Assembly: GCF_036178145.1 (NCBI RefSeq)
Contig: NZ_CP108067.1
Span: 806,001 to 870,000, forward strand
DNA: 64,000 nucleotides
Reading direction: 5' to 3'
Origin: Streptomyces sp. NBC_00273
GTDB taxonomy: Bacteria; Actinomycetota; Actinomycetes; Streptomycetales; Streptomycetaceae
The notes beneath the pieces were generated by a model that saw only the letters and a program-made list of their open reading frames with translations, was not told where the DNA came from and made no database searches. Positions 26,698 through 38,066 of the stretch are shown piece by piece (position 1 is the first letter of the stretch; each line of letters opens with the position of its first letter). The position numbers and the translations under genes are program-made.

Positions 26698-27375
26698 CGG
26701 TGGTGTGGGACCAGAGGGGGATCGTCCTGGTCCTGCGCGATGCGGAGAACGGAGCTGGCCGAGCCTGCCACCGGATCGGGTCAGCAGCCTCGGGCTGCCC
26801 GTCCGATTGGAGCCGGCGGACGGCTGCGAGAAGGTTCCGGTAGGAGGCTCGGGCTCGGTTCCAGCCGCCGGACACGTCGAAGCCGGCCGCGTGCCGAAAC
26901 TCGTCACCGCGCCCTGCTGTCCTTTGCGGGCAGCAGGGCGAATTGCCGCAGGCCGGGACGCGTGCCGTAGACATCCCGCCGAGCCCCGTCCCGGGGAAGC
27001 CGGACGCCCCCGCTACGGGCTGGGGCTGACGCCGTGCTGCCGGCGGAGGGCGCTAGCCGTTCTCGTGATCCAAGGCGCCGAGGATGGCCGACGGGCTGGT
27101 CGAGGAACGTCTGGGGCCCGTCCCGTTCGACGGTCCTGGCGCCTTGATGCCGGGAATCGGCGTCAGGACCGGAGATCTCGGCTGCCTGCGGCTGGTCCCG
27201 CCAGCCGTCGAGCACAGCCTCGGACAGGATGCCGTACTGCCCGTTCATAGCTCTCGAGTGAGCCGGCCGGGCCTGCACCACGGCGGCGGGTCGGGTGAGC
27301 CCCTCTGCGTCCTCGCGAACCTCCGCGAGCGCAGCAGGCCCGCCCGACCCGGCCGAGCGCAGCGTGATCGTCGGA
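26698..27375. other. No supported gene
   Basis: Long frames are open on both strands but none has a recognisable family; together with the adjacent scraps this looks like a stretch of gene decay. Confidence 0.4.
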
Positions 27376-29013
<1,638 letters not shown>

Positions 29014-29111
29014 CTACCAGTGGCAACCTTGACAATTCGATCGCCCGCGCGCCTCCGCACGCGTCCCGGTGGTAAACCGGTGACGGCGGCCGGGCGGGCC
29101 ACGGTGGACGG

Positions 29112-29627
29112 TCAGGTTGCGGTTGCGGTTGCGGTTGCCGAGTCCTTCCCGAGTCGTCGAGCGAACGCCCGGGCGGCGACCAAGTCGTCCTCGTCGGGAC
29201 GCTGTTTGTTGATGCCCCCGATCAGCCGGAACGGCATCCACGTGTCGAGCGCGCGGCAGGTGAAGGTGTCCACCACCTCGAAGCCCCTGCCTTCGAGCAG
29301 GCGCACCAGCGGACGGGTGAACGGTGCGAACGCCAGCTCCGGCAGGCCGCTCGTGGCGAAGACGAAAGCCCTCCGTGTCGACGCCGTCGACCTGGACCCC
29401 GGCCCCGGCCTCGGCCGTGGCACGGACCGGGCGAACCCGAGCAGGTCCCGGTGCAGCCGCTGCGAGAAGACACCGGAACCGAAGCCCACGAGGTCGTAGC
29501 CCGGCAGGTCCGAAACCTCCACTTCAACGGGCGCGACCACCCGCGCATCGAGCACTTCGGCCATCGCTCGCGCCACCCGCCGGGTGTTGCCGTGGGATAC
29601 CGACGTGCATACGAGCAGAGTCTTCAT
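29112..29627 (-). CDS. Flavodoxin-family protein
   Basis: 171 residues from ATG 29627, behind GAGGGGA. The N-terminal FMN-phosphate loop is VCTSVSHGNTRRVARAMAEV, matching T/S-x-T/S-x-x-G-N-T of flavodoxins, and GYDLVGFGSGVFSQRLHRDL is the loop that contacts the isoalloxazine ring. The rest keeps the alternating strand-helix order. It probably transfers electrons or reduces quinones; partners are unknown. The last residues are (Ala-Thr) repeats coded by four GGTTGC hexamers, so the exact C-terminus may vary among strains. Confidence 0.88.
   Translation of the reverse strand: MKTLLVCTSVSHGNTRRVARAMAEVLDARVVAPVEVEVSDLPGYDLVGFGSGVFSQRLHRDLLGFARSVPRPRPGPGSRSTASTRRAFVFATSGLPELAFAPFTRPLVRLLEGRGFEVVDTFTCRALDTWMPFRLIGGINKQRPDEDDLVAARAFARRLGKDSATATATAT
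29115..29138. repeat. GGTTGC hexamer, four tandem copies
   Basis: Four exact copies inside the end of the flavodoxin gene, coding Ala-Thr repeats. Copy-number change would keep the frame. Confidence 0.85.
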
Positions 29628-29866
29628 CAGCGTTCCCCTCGTCCGTCGCCTCCTAGCAGAGACCGAAGAGTCATGCCGGATGTGACAGCCCCGGCGCGTC
29701 ACGGTCCCCGCTCCGCCCCGGCCGTACGGCGCCCCGGGCCCGCGGTGCCGTACGACCTGCGCGTGTTCCTCACTCCGGGAACGTTGTCACCGGCACGCCG
29801 GAACGCCAAAGCCAAAGCGACATGGGTTCGCTGACCGGATCCGAGGAGATCGGCCAGCGCGGAGCG

Positions 29867-30322
29867 CTAGCGTGCATCGCTGGTAGGCGTACGCAACTCT
29901 GCGAGAAGCCGATGCGCGTACTCGTCCTCAGGTCCCAGGTTCTCAACCGCTCGACGGGCTTCCTGTGGCCGACCTGCCCCGTACAGCCACCTCACAAGGT
30001 GATACAGGGCTCCGCGGTCGCCGTCACCTGCACGGTTGCGCAGCTCCGTCTCCATGCCACGCTCGTAAAGCGCCCTGTTGAGTCTCCGACATGCGTGGAC
30101 ATCTGTGACCGCGAGTTCGGTGAGTTGATCAAACCGCTCCGCACGGACGAGCAGATCCATGTGCCACAGGTGATTGCCGTGCGCGTTGTAGTCGGCGGAG
30201 TAGCACTCGGCACGAGCGCTCACCAGCGAGATAGCGGTATCCCAGTTGCCCGTCTCTTCTGCTGCCTGTGCCTGCTCGTACCACTCCACAGGTCGAGTAT
30301 CGCTCAACGCTTCCCACGACAA
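29867..30322 (-). CDS. Hypothetical helical (TPR-like) protein
   Basis: About 151 residues if it starts at TTG 30322; a longer frame reaches 30466 but that part overlaps transposase debris. The sequence is all-helical with paired helices: VEWYEQAQAAEETGNWDTAI, then HLWHMDLLVRAERFDQLTEL, and ALYHLVRWLYGAGRPQEARR. This is the spacing of tetratricopeptide-like repeats. I believe it belongs to a conserved Streptomyces family of unknown role. No clear Shine-Dalgarno site was seen at the chosen start. Confidence 0.65.
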   Translation of the reverse strand: MSWEALSDTRPVEWYEQAQAAEETGNWDTAISLVSARAECYSADYNAHGNHLWHMDLLVRAERFDQLTELAVTDVHACRRLNRALYERGMETELRNRAGDGDRGALYHLVRWLYGAGRPQEARRAVENLGPEDEYAHRLLAELRTPTSDAR

Positions 30323-30339
30323 CGCTGAGGAACCGTCGC

Positions 30340-30480
30340 CAGCGAGCTGGTGCCCGCCTGCGGGATGGGGCGGTGACGCCCTGGGCGCCGGGGGCGCGTC
30401 GGACGACTTCGAGGTCGATGCCGAGGCGGGCGGCGCGGTCGACGACGAGCGGCCCCCCTTCCTCACGAACCGTCATCAGA
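30340..30480 (-). pseudogene. Short IS5-type transposase relic
   Basis: The minus strand reads GPLVVDRAARLGIDLEVVRR then APGAQG, similar to the late DDE-domain segment of IS5-family transposases. No further part is preserved. It shares DNA similarity with the scrap at 20421-20457. Confidence 0.45.
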
Positions 30481-30545
30481 ATTGACAGGAACGGGCCCAA
30501 CAAATCCGATGGCTCCGACGGTCTTCCGGCGACAAGACTGCACCG

Positions 30546-31361
30546 GTGAACACCCTGCCACCGCCGCCCGACCCGCCCTCCCTGCCGGTACGGGACCCGC
30601 GCGCCCGTGACCTCGTTCTCGACTATGCGGACATGCACGCCCTGGTCGCCGACCTGCTCCTGCCCGGCGAAGCGTCGATGTACGTCATGAGCGCGCTGGA
30701 AACCTCCCGCGAGCTCATCCGGCACTCCTACTACCGGTACGAGTTCGCCACCGTCGCCGTCACGCATTCCCTGTTCGCCCTGGAGCACGTCCTCGCCGAG
30801 CGTCTGGCCATGAAGGAACCGCTCCACGTCCTCATCGAGCGGGCCGCTGACGCCGGGCTCGTCACGGCCGGACTCGCCGCCGAACTCGACCGCAGCCGAC
30901 TGCTGCGCGACAAGCTCGCGCAGGGCGCCGAGTCAAGTGCCGCCCTCCACCCGCTCCGGGCCGTTGCGATGGTGCGTGCCGTCTTCTACGCCGTCTCCCT
31001 GTTCCTTCGTCCACCGTCCACGGCAGGGGCGACAGCCGCCGACGTGGGCGGAGCACAGCCCGACGGCAGCCTCGCCCGGCTGTGGGAGGACCACCTGCAC
31101 GCGCCGTTCCCCGACGGCTTCCGCGGCGCGGACTTCGACGGCGTAGACCTGGTCCTCCTGGACGCCGACGTCGCCGGCCTCGTGCAGAGGGAGCTGAAGG
31201 ACGGACTCGACGACAGCGGCATCGCCTACCTCTGGGGCTGCATCGCCGACCTCGACAAGATCGTTCCCCTGATCAACGAGGAGTACTGCGCCTCCTACTT
31301 CACGAGACTTCGAACCGTGGCCCAGGTCGCAGCAGCGCCCTACGTACCCGCCGCGACCTGA
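30546..31361 (+). CDS. Hypothetical helical protein
   Basis: 271 residues from GTG 30546. It is mostly alpha-helical: SMYVMSALETSRELIRHSYY, RYEFATVAVTHSLFALEHVL and AVAMVRAVFYAVSLFLRPP. A charged C-terminal part is also helical (LVQRELKDGLDDSGIAYLWG). The pattern of HSxFALEHVLxxRL followed by LRDKLAQG resembles proteins of the DUF4145/HEPN-like group, but I cannot confirm this. The cytosolic location is inferred from the lack of signal or membrane segments. It is isolated between two transposase relics. Confidence 0.65.
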   Translation: MNTLPPPPDPPSLPVRDPRARDLVLDYADMHALVADLLLPGEASMYVMSALETSRELIRHSYYRYEFATVAVTHSLFALEHVLAERLAMKEPLHVLIERAADAGLVTAGLAAELDRSRLLRDKLAQGAESSAALHPLRAVAMVRAVFYAVSLFLRPPSTAGATAADVGGAQPDGSLARLWEDHLHAPFPDGFRGADFDGVDLVLLDADVAGLVQRELKDGLDDSGIAYLWGCIADLDKIVPLINEEYCASYFTRLRTVAQVAAAPYVPAAT

Positions 31362-31402
31362 CCACCCGGGTTGAAACGGACTCGGGGTCTCCCGCGACCT
31401 CG

Positions 31403-32070
31403 TCAGGGTCTGGCTCTGTCGCGTTCGTTGATGGTCTCGGGTCGTCTGACGGCTTTGCCCACGGCGTAGCGGGTGGCGGATCACCACCGCCGGGCAGGAG
31501 GTCGGCTTCCAGGCTGATCAGGGTGCCCTCGGTCAGGGAAGCTCGCCGTCGTGGTCGATCCAGGCCGAGCGAGTGGTCGGGCGGGAACGGATCCGGTCCC
31601 CAGGTCTCCGGCTCGGTGAAGCGGAACTCCTTTCCGTGCTTCGGGGACGCCCGACCTGGGGCGGATGCTCGGATCTCTCCCGCACCACTGACCGCCGGCA
31701 AGGTCTTCGGCCACGCGGCGGACCTGGACGACCGTGACCTCGGTGACGTCGTCCTCGGGCCCGAGCCGCTTCCGGCCGTGGCCAGTTGCTCATTCCCACC
31801 GCCAGGACGAGCCGGTGGTCAGCGTCCTCCGGCTGCGGCAGCGCGGCCAGCGTCCGCCGCAGCCGGTCCGTGTCGATGCGGCCCTCGTTCAACGCCGCCT
31901 ACAGGGCGCCGTGCCCGCGCCGGTGCTCAGCCACGAGCGTCAGATCCACGGGCGTGGTCACCGGCCCGTCCGCTCACGACACCGCGTCCGCGACCTCGAA
32001 CAAGCCATCGCGGCGCCTGGTCAGCCATGCGTAGGCGTCGTCCCGGACCTGACCAGTACGAAGGCCGTGG
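31403..32070 (-). pseudogene. NF041680-type transposase remnant
   Basis: Pieces of one transposase lie in order on the minus strand but in different frames and with in-frame stops. They are RRDGLFEVADAVS-stop, VDLTLVAEHRRGHGAL-stop, GRIDTDRLRRTLAALPQPED with HRLVLAVGMSNWPRPEA, GKEFRFTEPETWG, TRSAWIDHDGELP, LTEGTLISLEADLLPGG, and the end VGKAVRRPETINERDRARP. Intact copies keep all of this in one frame of about 450 residues; here a large part of the DDE domain is also lost. Confidence 0.85.
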
Positions 32071-32104
32071 AGGAACGAGCAGCCGCGTGATCTCGGCTAG
32101 CGGT

Positions 32105-33235
32105 TCACTTGCCCTTCTCGGTGATCATGTCGATCAGGCCGTGGGTCGTGTTGTCGCCCGAGAAGATTTCGGAGAGCTCGACGCCTTCGAAGGTGGGGGG
32201 CTGCGCGCTGCGGAGGAACATGGCCTCCTCGTACGCGGTGAGTGCGGTCTCGATGTCGTCGGGGTGCGCGGCAATGGCTTGGCCGAGTTCGGCGCCGTCG
32301 AGGAGGGCCAGGTTGGCGCCTTCGCCGTTCGGGGGCGCGAGGTGGGCGGCGTCGCCGAGCAGGGTGACCCCCGGCACCCGGTCCCACCGGTGCCCGGTCG
32401 GCAGGGTGTAGTGGGGGCGGAGGACCGGCGCCGTGTCGCCGTCGGTGATCAGGGCGGTGAGTTCCGGTGCCCAGCCGTCGAACTCCCGCGCGATCCGCGC
32501 GGTGGCCGCGGCGGCATCGGTGAAATCGATCGCGTCGAACCAGTCCTGCGGCTCGGCCAGCGCCACGTAGGTGTGCAGGGTGTCGCCGCTTTCCCGGTGA
32601 GCGAAGATCTCCCTGCCCGGCGCGGGCGCGATCAGCATCCCGCCGCCGACCGCCTTCGCGGCGGCGGGGTGGCGGGTGTCGGCGTCGAACAGGTACGTCT
32701 CGACGAACGACGTGCCGGCGTACTCGGGTGTGGCGGTGGAGAGCAGCGGCCGGACCCGTGACCACGCGCCGTCCGCACCGACCAGCAGGCTGGTGGAGAC
32801 GGTGCCGCCGTCGGCGAACGTCACCTCGTGGCGGCCCTCGCCGAGGGTCCGGGTACTGCTGACCTTGCGCCCCCACCGGACGGTGCCGGCAGGGAGCGAG
32901 TCGAGCAGGATCCGGCGCAGTTCACTGCGCTGCACCTCGGGGCGTCCACCCGTGCCGTCGTCGGCCTTGTCGAGCAGGACGGTCCCGTCCCGGTCGAGGA
33001 CCCGCATCGCCTGGCGGCCCTCGAGGACTATGGCGTGGAACTCGTCCATCAGGCCGGCCGCCTCGAGCGCGAGCTGCCCGTTGTAGTCGTGGATGTCGAG
33101 CATCCCGCCCTGCGCGCGCGCCGACGGGGAGGACTCCGCCTCGTAGATCGTGACCGGGATGCCACGGACGTGAAGGACGCGGGCCAGCGTGAGTCCGCCG
33201 AGTCCCGCGCCGATGATCGTGACGGGCGTGTGCAT
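32105..33235 (-). CDS. FAD-dependent monooxygenase, TetX-like
   Basis: 376 residues. The FAD-binding fold begins PVTIIGAGLGGLTLARVLHV, followed by GGMLDIHDYNGQLALEAAGL, then the DG motif LLVGADGAWSRVR and the second FAD motif TLLGDAAHLAPPNGEGANLA. This order and GGMLDIH match the class A flavoprotein hydroxylases related to TetX, which oxidise tetracyclines and other phenolic substrates with NADPH and O2. Similarity to TetX does not prove drug inactivation; many homologues act on other compounds. Its stop is close to the transposase relic. The upstream region faces the catalase-LodA gene. Confidence 0.9.
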   Translation of the reverse strand: MHTPVTIIGAGLGGLTLARVLHVRGIPVTIYEAESSPSARAQGGMLDIHDYNGQLALEAAGLMDEFHAIVLEGRQAMRVLDRDGTVLLDKADDGTGGRPEVQRSELRRILLDSLPAGTVRWGRKVSSTRTLGEGRHEVTFADGGTVSTSLLVGADGAWSRVRPLLSTATPEYAGTSFVETYLFDADTRHPAAAKAVGGGMLIAPAPGREIFAHRESGDTLHTYVALAEPQDWFDAIDFTDAAAATARIAREFDGWAPELTALITDGDTAPVLRPHYTLPTGHRWDRVPGVTLLGDAAHLAPPNGEGANLALLDGAELGQAIAAHPDDIETALTAYEEAMFLRSAQPPTFEGVELSEIFSGDNTTHGLIDMITEKGK

Positions 33236-33763
33236 GATGGCTCCTTCGGGATCGGGCCGCCCGGTGAGCTCCGGGTGGCCGTCTCACAAAAGGTGCCGGG
33301 CCCCGCCGACGAGCCGCCGACATCGCACCGACAGCCTCCGACAACCCCCGACAGATGCCTGACACCGCCTCCGCCGCCCGATCACCGGGATCAAAGCCCG
33401 GTCCGACAGGAGGACGCCTGCCGCACGATCTGACGCGTGTGTTCCACGGGCCCCCGAGTGGGCCGAAGGGCGGCGCGAACGGTGGCCGTGGTCCGCAGCA
33501 CACCGCTCCGGAATCACCGCCCTCAAGGGTCCGCCGGTGACCACGGTGGCGGGCGGGAGGCCGACTCGGAACAGAGACCCGGTCTTGCCACTGCCAGGGG
33601 TTCACGAGCAGGCACTCGGCTGAGGCGTCACGGGTTCGCCGCGTCGGTACGACGCGACTGCGCAGACCATCCCTTATCTTGCCTTTTGTCGGGCAGGCTG
33701 GTGCGCGCCAGGAGCGTCAGCGCGCCGTCGGCTCGGCCGGCCCTCGACAGGCAGGAGAAAGTC
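33236..33763. other. Divergent intergenic region
   Basis: Lies between the starts of the TetX-like gene and the catalase-LodA gene. No gene is supported; it should hold both promoters. Only the ribosome binding site of the right gene (AGGAGAAAGTC before 33764) is clear. Confidence 0.45.
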
Positions 33764-36700
33764 ATGGCGGAGAGCCCCGAGGTGTCCGACAGCCCCGCGC
33801 AGCCACCTCCGCGCGACTGCGTCAACGAGCCGGTCGCCGGGATCGTGGCCGAGTTCGTGGGCGAGCGGATGGGGGACCGCGTCGCCCAGGGGCAGGACCC
33901 CCTCCTGCGCCCGGTCTTCGCCAAGTTCCACGGTGCGGCCCGCGGCGTGCTGACGGTCGCCCCCGATCTGCCGCCCGAGCTCCGCACCGGTTTCCTCGAA
34001 GCCGCGGCGCACCAGGGCGGGCTGACCGCCTGGGTGCGCATCTCCAGCGACACCCAACCGGAGCGGCCGGATCTGCGCAGGACCGTCGGGTGGGGCATCA
34101 AGCTGTTCGGCGTGCCGGGGCCGAAGCTGCTGCAGGACGACGCCCGGGCCGACACCCAGGATCTCGTGCTGCAGAACCACGACGTCTTCTTCGTCGACAC
34201 GGCCCGGGACATGTGCGAGTTCCAGCTGGACCCGGCGGCGTACCAGCAGCAACACCCCCTCACCCGGCAGATCCTCACGGACATGCGCAAGCCCGTCGAG
34301 AGCACGCTCACGTCGACGTACTGGGGCGTGTTGCCGTACTCGTTCGGGCCGGACCGGCACGTGAAGTACAAGCTCGTCCCGGCCGGCTGCGCGGACGGTG
34401 ACCCCGGGGCGACGCCGCCGGACGAGGACCCCTCCTTCCTGCGCGGGGACCTGCGCCACCGCCTGGCCGCCGGCCCGGCCGCCTTCGACCTGCTGCTCCA
34501 GTTCCGAACGCACCCGGACCGGATGCCGCTGGACCGGGCCACCGTGCGCTGGGAGGAGGGCGAGAGCACGCCCGTGAAGGTGGCGAGGCTGACTCTGCAC
34601 CAGCAGGACACGACCGCGCGGGGGCAGGAGGAGTACGGGGACAACCTCGCCTTCAACCCCTGGCACAGCCTGTCCGAGCACCGGCCCGTCGGCAGCATCG
34701 CGGAGGCCCGCGGGGTCGTCTACCACGCGGCGGCGGCCCGGCGGCGCGACGCCAACGGCATTCCGGCCGCGGAACCCGGTCCCGCGCGGCCGGCGGCCAC
34801 CGAACCGCACGGACGCGACACCCGGATCGTACGGGCCGCCGTGCACCCGGCGATCGGGGTGGCCCGGGTCGGCGACAGCGCGGAGGGGTTCTTCCTCGCG
34901 CCGGAGCTCGACGGCGCTCCCCCACCGGCCACCGGCACGTACAAGGACGCGAGCGGTGCGCTCAAGCGGCAGGCCGTCCGGTTCCGGGTGTACGGCTACA
35001 ACGCCGCCGGTGAGGCGGTGGCCGAGCTGACGGCGGACAACGCCGACCTGCGCTGGACCGTGGAGGTGGCCAACAAGAAGGCCGCCTGGTACCAGTTCCA
35101 GCTGGCCCTGGACATCCCCGAGGCGGCACAGGCCCCCGCGACCACGCTGCGCAACCTCACCACGGTGCCCGCCGGGGAGCGCCACCGGCTGGCCATCACC
35201 CCCGGGCGCCGCTCGATCCGGGGCCGCGACCGTGCGGGGAAGCCCGAGTACGCCTTCGACTCGGGCACCTTCCTGGGGCATCCCGTCTACCTGGGCGAGC
35301 TGCGCACCGATGGCGCCGGCCGCCTGCTCTTCCTCGGCGGACGCGGGGTGTCCGCCTCGTACCCGGCCGCCCAGGCGACACACTTCGCCAACAACGACGG
35401 CTGGCACGACGACACCTGCGACGGCCCGGTCACCGCGCAGGTCCGCATCGACGGCAGGGACGTCCCGGTCGATCCGGCCTGGGTGGTGGTCGCTCCCCCG
35501 AACTTCGCGCCGGAGCTGAAGTCGGTGCGCACGATGTACGACCTGATGTGCGACACCTTCGTGGCCGCGGGCATGCTGGTACCCCCGGAGCGGGTCTCGT
35601 TCACCCACGACGTGCTGCCGGTGCTGCGCCGCCTGTGCGAGCTGCAGTGGGTCAACCGCGGCATCGCGGCCCTCTTCGGTCATGGTGGGCGCGAGCACTT
35701 CCTGGCCCCCGAGCGACTGGCGGAGCTGGCCGGCCACGGCACCCGGCGCGACGAACTGCGCCGGCAGATCTGGGCGATGATGCGGGATCCCGACCGCGAC
35801 GGGCTCTCCCCCGTGCCCTGGCCACCGATCTACGGCGACTCGATGAGCGTACGACCGGTCTCCGCGCGGCAGCACCTGGCGCTCTCCCCGCTGCAGTACG
35901 ACATGCTGGCCCGCTGGGCCGCCGGGGACTTCGACGCCGACTACGATCCCGGGGCCACGCCGCCCACGTTGCTCGACGGCCTACCGCTCGCCCAGCGCCC
36001 GGCGGCCCTCGACCGGGCCGCCCTGTCGTACTGCCTGGCCGACGCCTTCCACCCCGGCTGTGAGCTCACCTGGCCGATGCGTCACGCCACCTTGTACTCC
36101 GCGCCCTTCCGCGTGCGCCACCGCGACCCCTCCCGGCCCGAAACCGACTACGGCTCCACGCTCACCCCGCAGACGGCGCTCGCCGTCGACGGTCCGGTGT
36201 ACGCCCAGGAGCCGGGCGGTCTGACCCGCTGGATGGCCGTCCCCTGGCAGACCGACACCGCCCGCTGCCGCTCCGGGTACTACCTGGGCTTCGGGCCGCG
36301 GTACGACCCGTACCTGCCCACCTTCTGGCCGGCACGGGTGCCCAACCACGTGTTGACGGAGGAGAACTACCGGACCGCCATCGACCCCGCCGCCGCCCCC
36401 GAGGACCGTCGCACCGCCTTCGAGGACAGGGCGGTGTGGGACAGGTGGCTGCCGTCCGACCGCATCGCCCAGATGAACGCCATGGTCAAGGACTTCGGCA
36501 AGCTCGGCATCGTCGCGCGGCGGGCGAACCCCGCCACCGGTAGCGGCTCCGGTGACGGCTCCGGTGCAGACTCCAACTCCCCCTCCAGTGACGTGGTGAG
36601 CCTCCCGGCAACCATGCTGGTGGAGTCCGAAGTGAGCTTCCATCCCGAACACGCTCCGCCCCCGTTGCGGAACCTGGTGTGCCTGCACGTGCCCGAGGCC

Positions 36701-36820
36701 GCCGATCCCGCGGTGCGGGAGGAAGCGGTGGCCGCCGCGATCGCCGCGGCCGGCCGACCCGACGGGGAGGTGCTGGCGGGGTACTTCGAGAAGGTCGCCC
36801 GCTTCCCGGAGACGCCGTGA
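33764..36820 (+). CDS. Fusion of a catalase-like heme domain with a LodA-like CTQ-dependent oxidase
   Basis: 1018 residues from ATG 33764, behind AGGAGAAAG. Residues ~30-345 match the catalase family core. The distal His lies in PVFAKFHGAARGVL, VGWGIKLFGVPGPKLL and LQNHDVFFVDTARD follow, and the end FNPWHSLSEHRPVG plus EARGVVYHAAAARR has R-x-x-x-Y, where the proximal Tyr is expected. Residues ~350-990 match LodA/GoxA oxidases: RIVRAAVHPAIGVARVG at the start, Cys766 in HPGCELTWPMR and Trp823 in GGLTRWMAVPWQTDT, the likely cysteine-tryptophylquinone pair. LodA-type enzymes deaminate an amino acid or amine, releasing ammonia and H2O2. The fused catalase-like part may remove that peroxide. The next gene, a LodB-like flavoprotein, overlaps by 4 bp. 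Confidence 0.9.
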   Translation: MAESPEVSDSPAQPPPRDCVNEPVAGIVAEFVGERMGDRVAQGQDPLLRPVFAKFHGAARGVLTVAPDLPPELRTGFLEAAAHQGGLTAWVRISSDTQPERPDLRRTVGWGIKLFGVPGPKLLQDDARADTQDLVLQNHDVFFVDTARDMCEFQLDPAAYQQQHPLTRQILTDMRKPVESTLTSTYWGVLPYSFGPDRHVKYKLVPAGCADGDPGATPPDEDPSFLRGDLRHRLAAGPAAFDLLLQFRTHPDRMPLDRATVRWEEGESTPVKVARLTLHQQDTTARGQEEYGDNLAFNPWHSLSEHRPVGSIAEARGVVYHAAAARRRDANGIPAAEPGPARPAATEPHGRDTRIVRAAVHPAIGVARVGDSAEGFFLAPELDGAPPPATGTYKDASGALKRQAVRFRVYGYNAAGEAVAELTADNADLRWTVEVANKKAAWYQFQLALDIPEAAQAPATTLRNLTTVPAGERHRLAITPGRRSIRGRDRAGKPEYAFDSGTFLGHPVYLGELRTDGAGRLLFLGGRGVSASYPAAQATHFANNDGWHDDTCDGPVTAQVRIDGRDVPVDPAWVVVAPPNFAPELKSVRTMYDLMCDTFVAAGMLVPPERVSFTHDVLPVLRRLCELQWVNRGIAALFGHGGREHFLAPERLAELAGHGTRRDELRRQIWAMMRDPDRDGLSPVPWPPIYGDSMSVRPVSARQHLALSPLQYDMLARWAAGDFDADYDPGATPPTLLDGLPLAQRPAALDRAALSYCLADAFHPGCELTWPMRHATLYSAPFRVRHRDPSRPETDYGSTLTPQTALAVDGPVYAQEPGGLTRWMAVPWQTDTARCRSGYYLGFGPRYDPYLPTFWPARVPNHVLTEENYRTAIDPAAAPEDRRTAFEDRAVWDRWLPSDRIAQMNAMVKDFGKLGIVARRANPATGSGSGDGSGADSNSPSSDVVSLPATMLVESEVSFHPEHAPPPLRNLVCLHVPEAADPAVREEAVAAAIAAAGRPDGEVLAGYFEKVARFPETP

Positions 36821-37962
36821 CCGCTCGGACCGGCCCGGTTCCCCTCGCCGGGCGATTCGAGGCCGTCGTGGCGGGGGGCGGCCCGGCCGGGGCCGTCGCC
36901 GCTCTGGTCCTGGCCCGGGCCGGCCGACACGTCCTGCTGGTGGACGGGGGCCCGCCGGGCGCGGCCTCCGCCGCCTTCACGATCGGAGAGACCCTGCCGC
37001 CCGCGGCCCGGCCCCTCCTGCACGACCTGGGGCTCTCGGCCGCCTTCGCCTCCGACGCGCACCTGGGCTGCCCGGGTACCGACGCGTCCTGGGGATCGGC
37101 GCAGTTGCACGGCCACAGCCACCTGTTCGACCCGCACGGCCACGGCTGGCACCTCGACCGTGCCCGTTTCGATGCCTTCCTGCGCGAGGCCGCGGTGGCC
37201 GCGGGCGCGCTGATCCGGCGTGCCGTCGTGATCGGCCACCGCAGCGCGGCCGGGGAGCAGCACCTGCTGGTGCGGGAGCGGGACGGCACCGTACGGGAGG
37301 TGTGCTCCGACTGGGTCGTGGACGCGACCGGCCGCCGTGCCCTCATCGGCCGCCGTCTGGCCGTGCGCCGCCGGCAGGATCGTCTCGTGGCCGCGTTCAC
37401 GCTGCTCGGCGCGCGCGGGGCGGACGGCCACCCCGGGGACCTGGAGCTGCGCACCCTCGTCGAGGCGGTGCCCGACGGCTGGTGGTACACCGCGAGGGTC
37501 CCCGCCGGGCGGGTGGTTGCCCACCTCACCGACGCCGACCTCGCCCCTGCCCGGCTGCGCACCGCGGACGGATTCCGGTACGCGGCGGCGCGCACCCGTC
37601 ACGTACGGGACCGGCTGAGCGGCTACGACCCGGCCGGCTCCCCCGCGCCGCACTGGACGGCCGCCCACGGACTGCGGCTGTCCCCGCCGGCCGGCCCCGG
37701 ATGGGTCGCCGCCGGGGACGCCGCGATCGCCTTCGACCCCCTGTCCTCCCAGGGCATCCTCACGGCCCTGCACACCGGGGGCCGCGCCGGCCGGACCGTC
37801 GACCGGTGCCTGGCCGGCGACTCGGGCGCCCTCGCGTCCTACGCCTCGTTCCTGGACGGCATCGCGGACGCCTACCACCACCATCACGCACGGTCCTACG
37901 CCGAGGAGCGACGGTGGCCGGCACACCCGTTCTGGCGCCGCCGGAACGGGCGGCCGCACTGA
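36817..37962 (+). CDS. LodB-like FAD-dependent protein, probable maturase of the CTQ oxidase
   Basis: 381 residues from GTG 36817, which overlaps the upstream stop by 4 bp (GTGA), a sign of translational coupling. The Rossmann start is VVAGGGPAGAVAALVLARAG and the second FAD motif is WVAAGDAAIAFDPLSSQGIL, which is the halogenase/LodB-type GD...D-P-L-S-S-x-G. LodB-family proteins are needed to form the cysteine-tryptophylquinone of LodA. Here both the tight coupling and the family support that role. A tryptophan-halogenase-like K residue signature (WxWxIP) was not seen. Confidence 0.9.
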   Translation: MTARTGPVPLAGRFEAVVAGGGPAGAVAALVLARAGRHVLLVDGGPPGAASAAFTIGETLPPAARPLLHDLGLSAAFASDAHLGCPGTDASWGSAQLHGHSHLFDPHGHGWHLDRARFDAFLREAAVAAGALIRRAVVIGHRSAAGEQHLLVRERDGTVREVCSDWVVDATGRRALIGRRLAVRRRQDRLVAAFTLLGARGADGHPGDLELRTLVEAVPDGWWYTARVPAGRVVAHLTDADLAPARLRTADGFRYAAARTRHVRDRLSGYDPAGSPAPHWTAAHGLRLSPPAGPGWVAAGDAAIAFDPLSSQGILTALHTGGRAGRTVDRCLAGDSGALASYASFLDGIADAYHHHHARSYAEERRWPAHPFWRRRNGRPH

Positions 37963-38066
37963 CCCGGAGAGCCAGCGGCCGCGCCTCGGCCGTCCGGCGA
38001 ATCGACCTGCTGCGCAGATCGACGTGATCGTTCAGCGGAAACGGAGCCCTGCTGTCTGCGGCAGGG

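Noticed and set aside
33674..35875. A long minus-strand frame opposite the catalase-LodA gene
   Set aside because: Antisense shadow; no family, no ribosome binding site, and the plus strand has clear catalase and LodA motifs.
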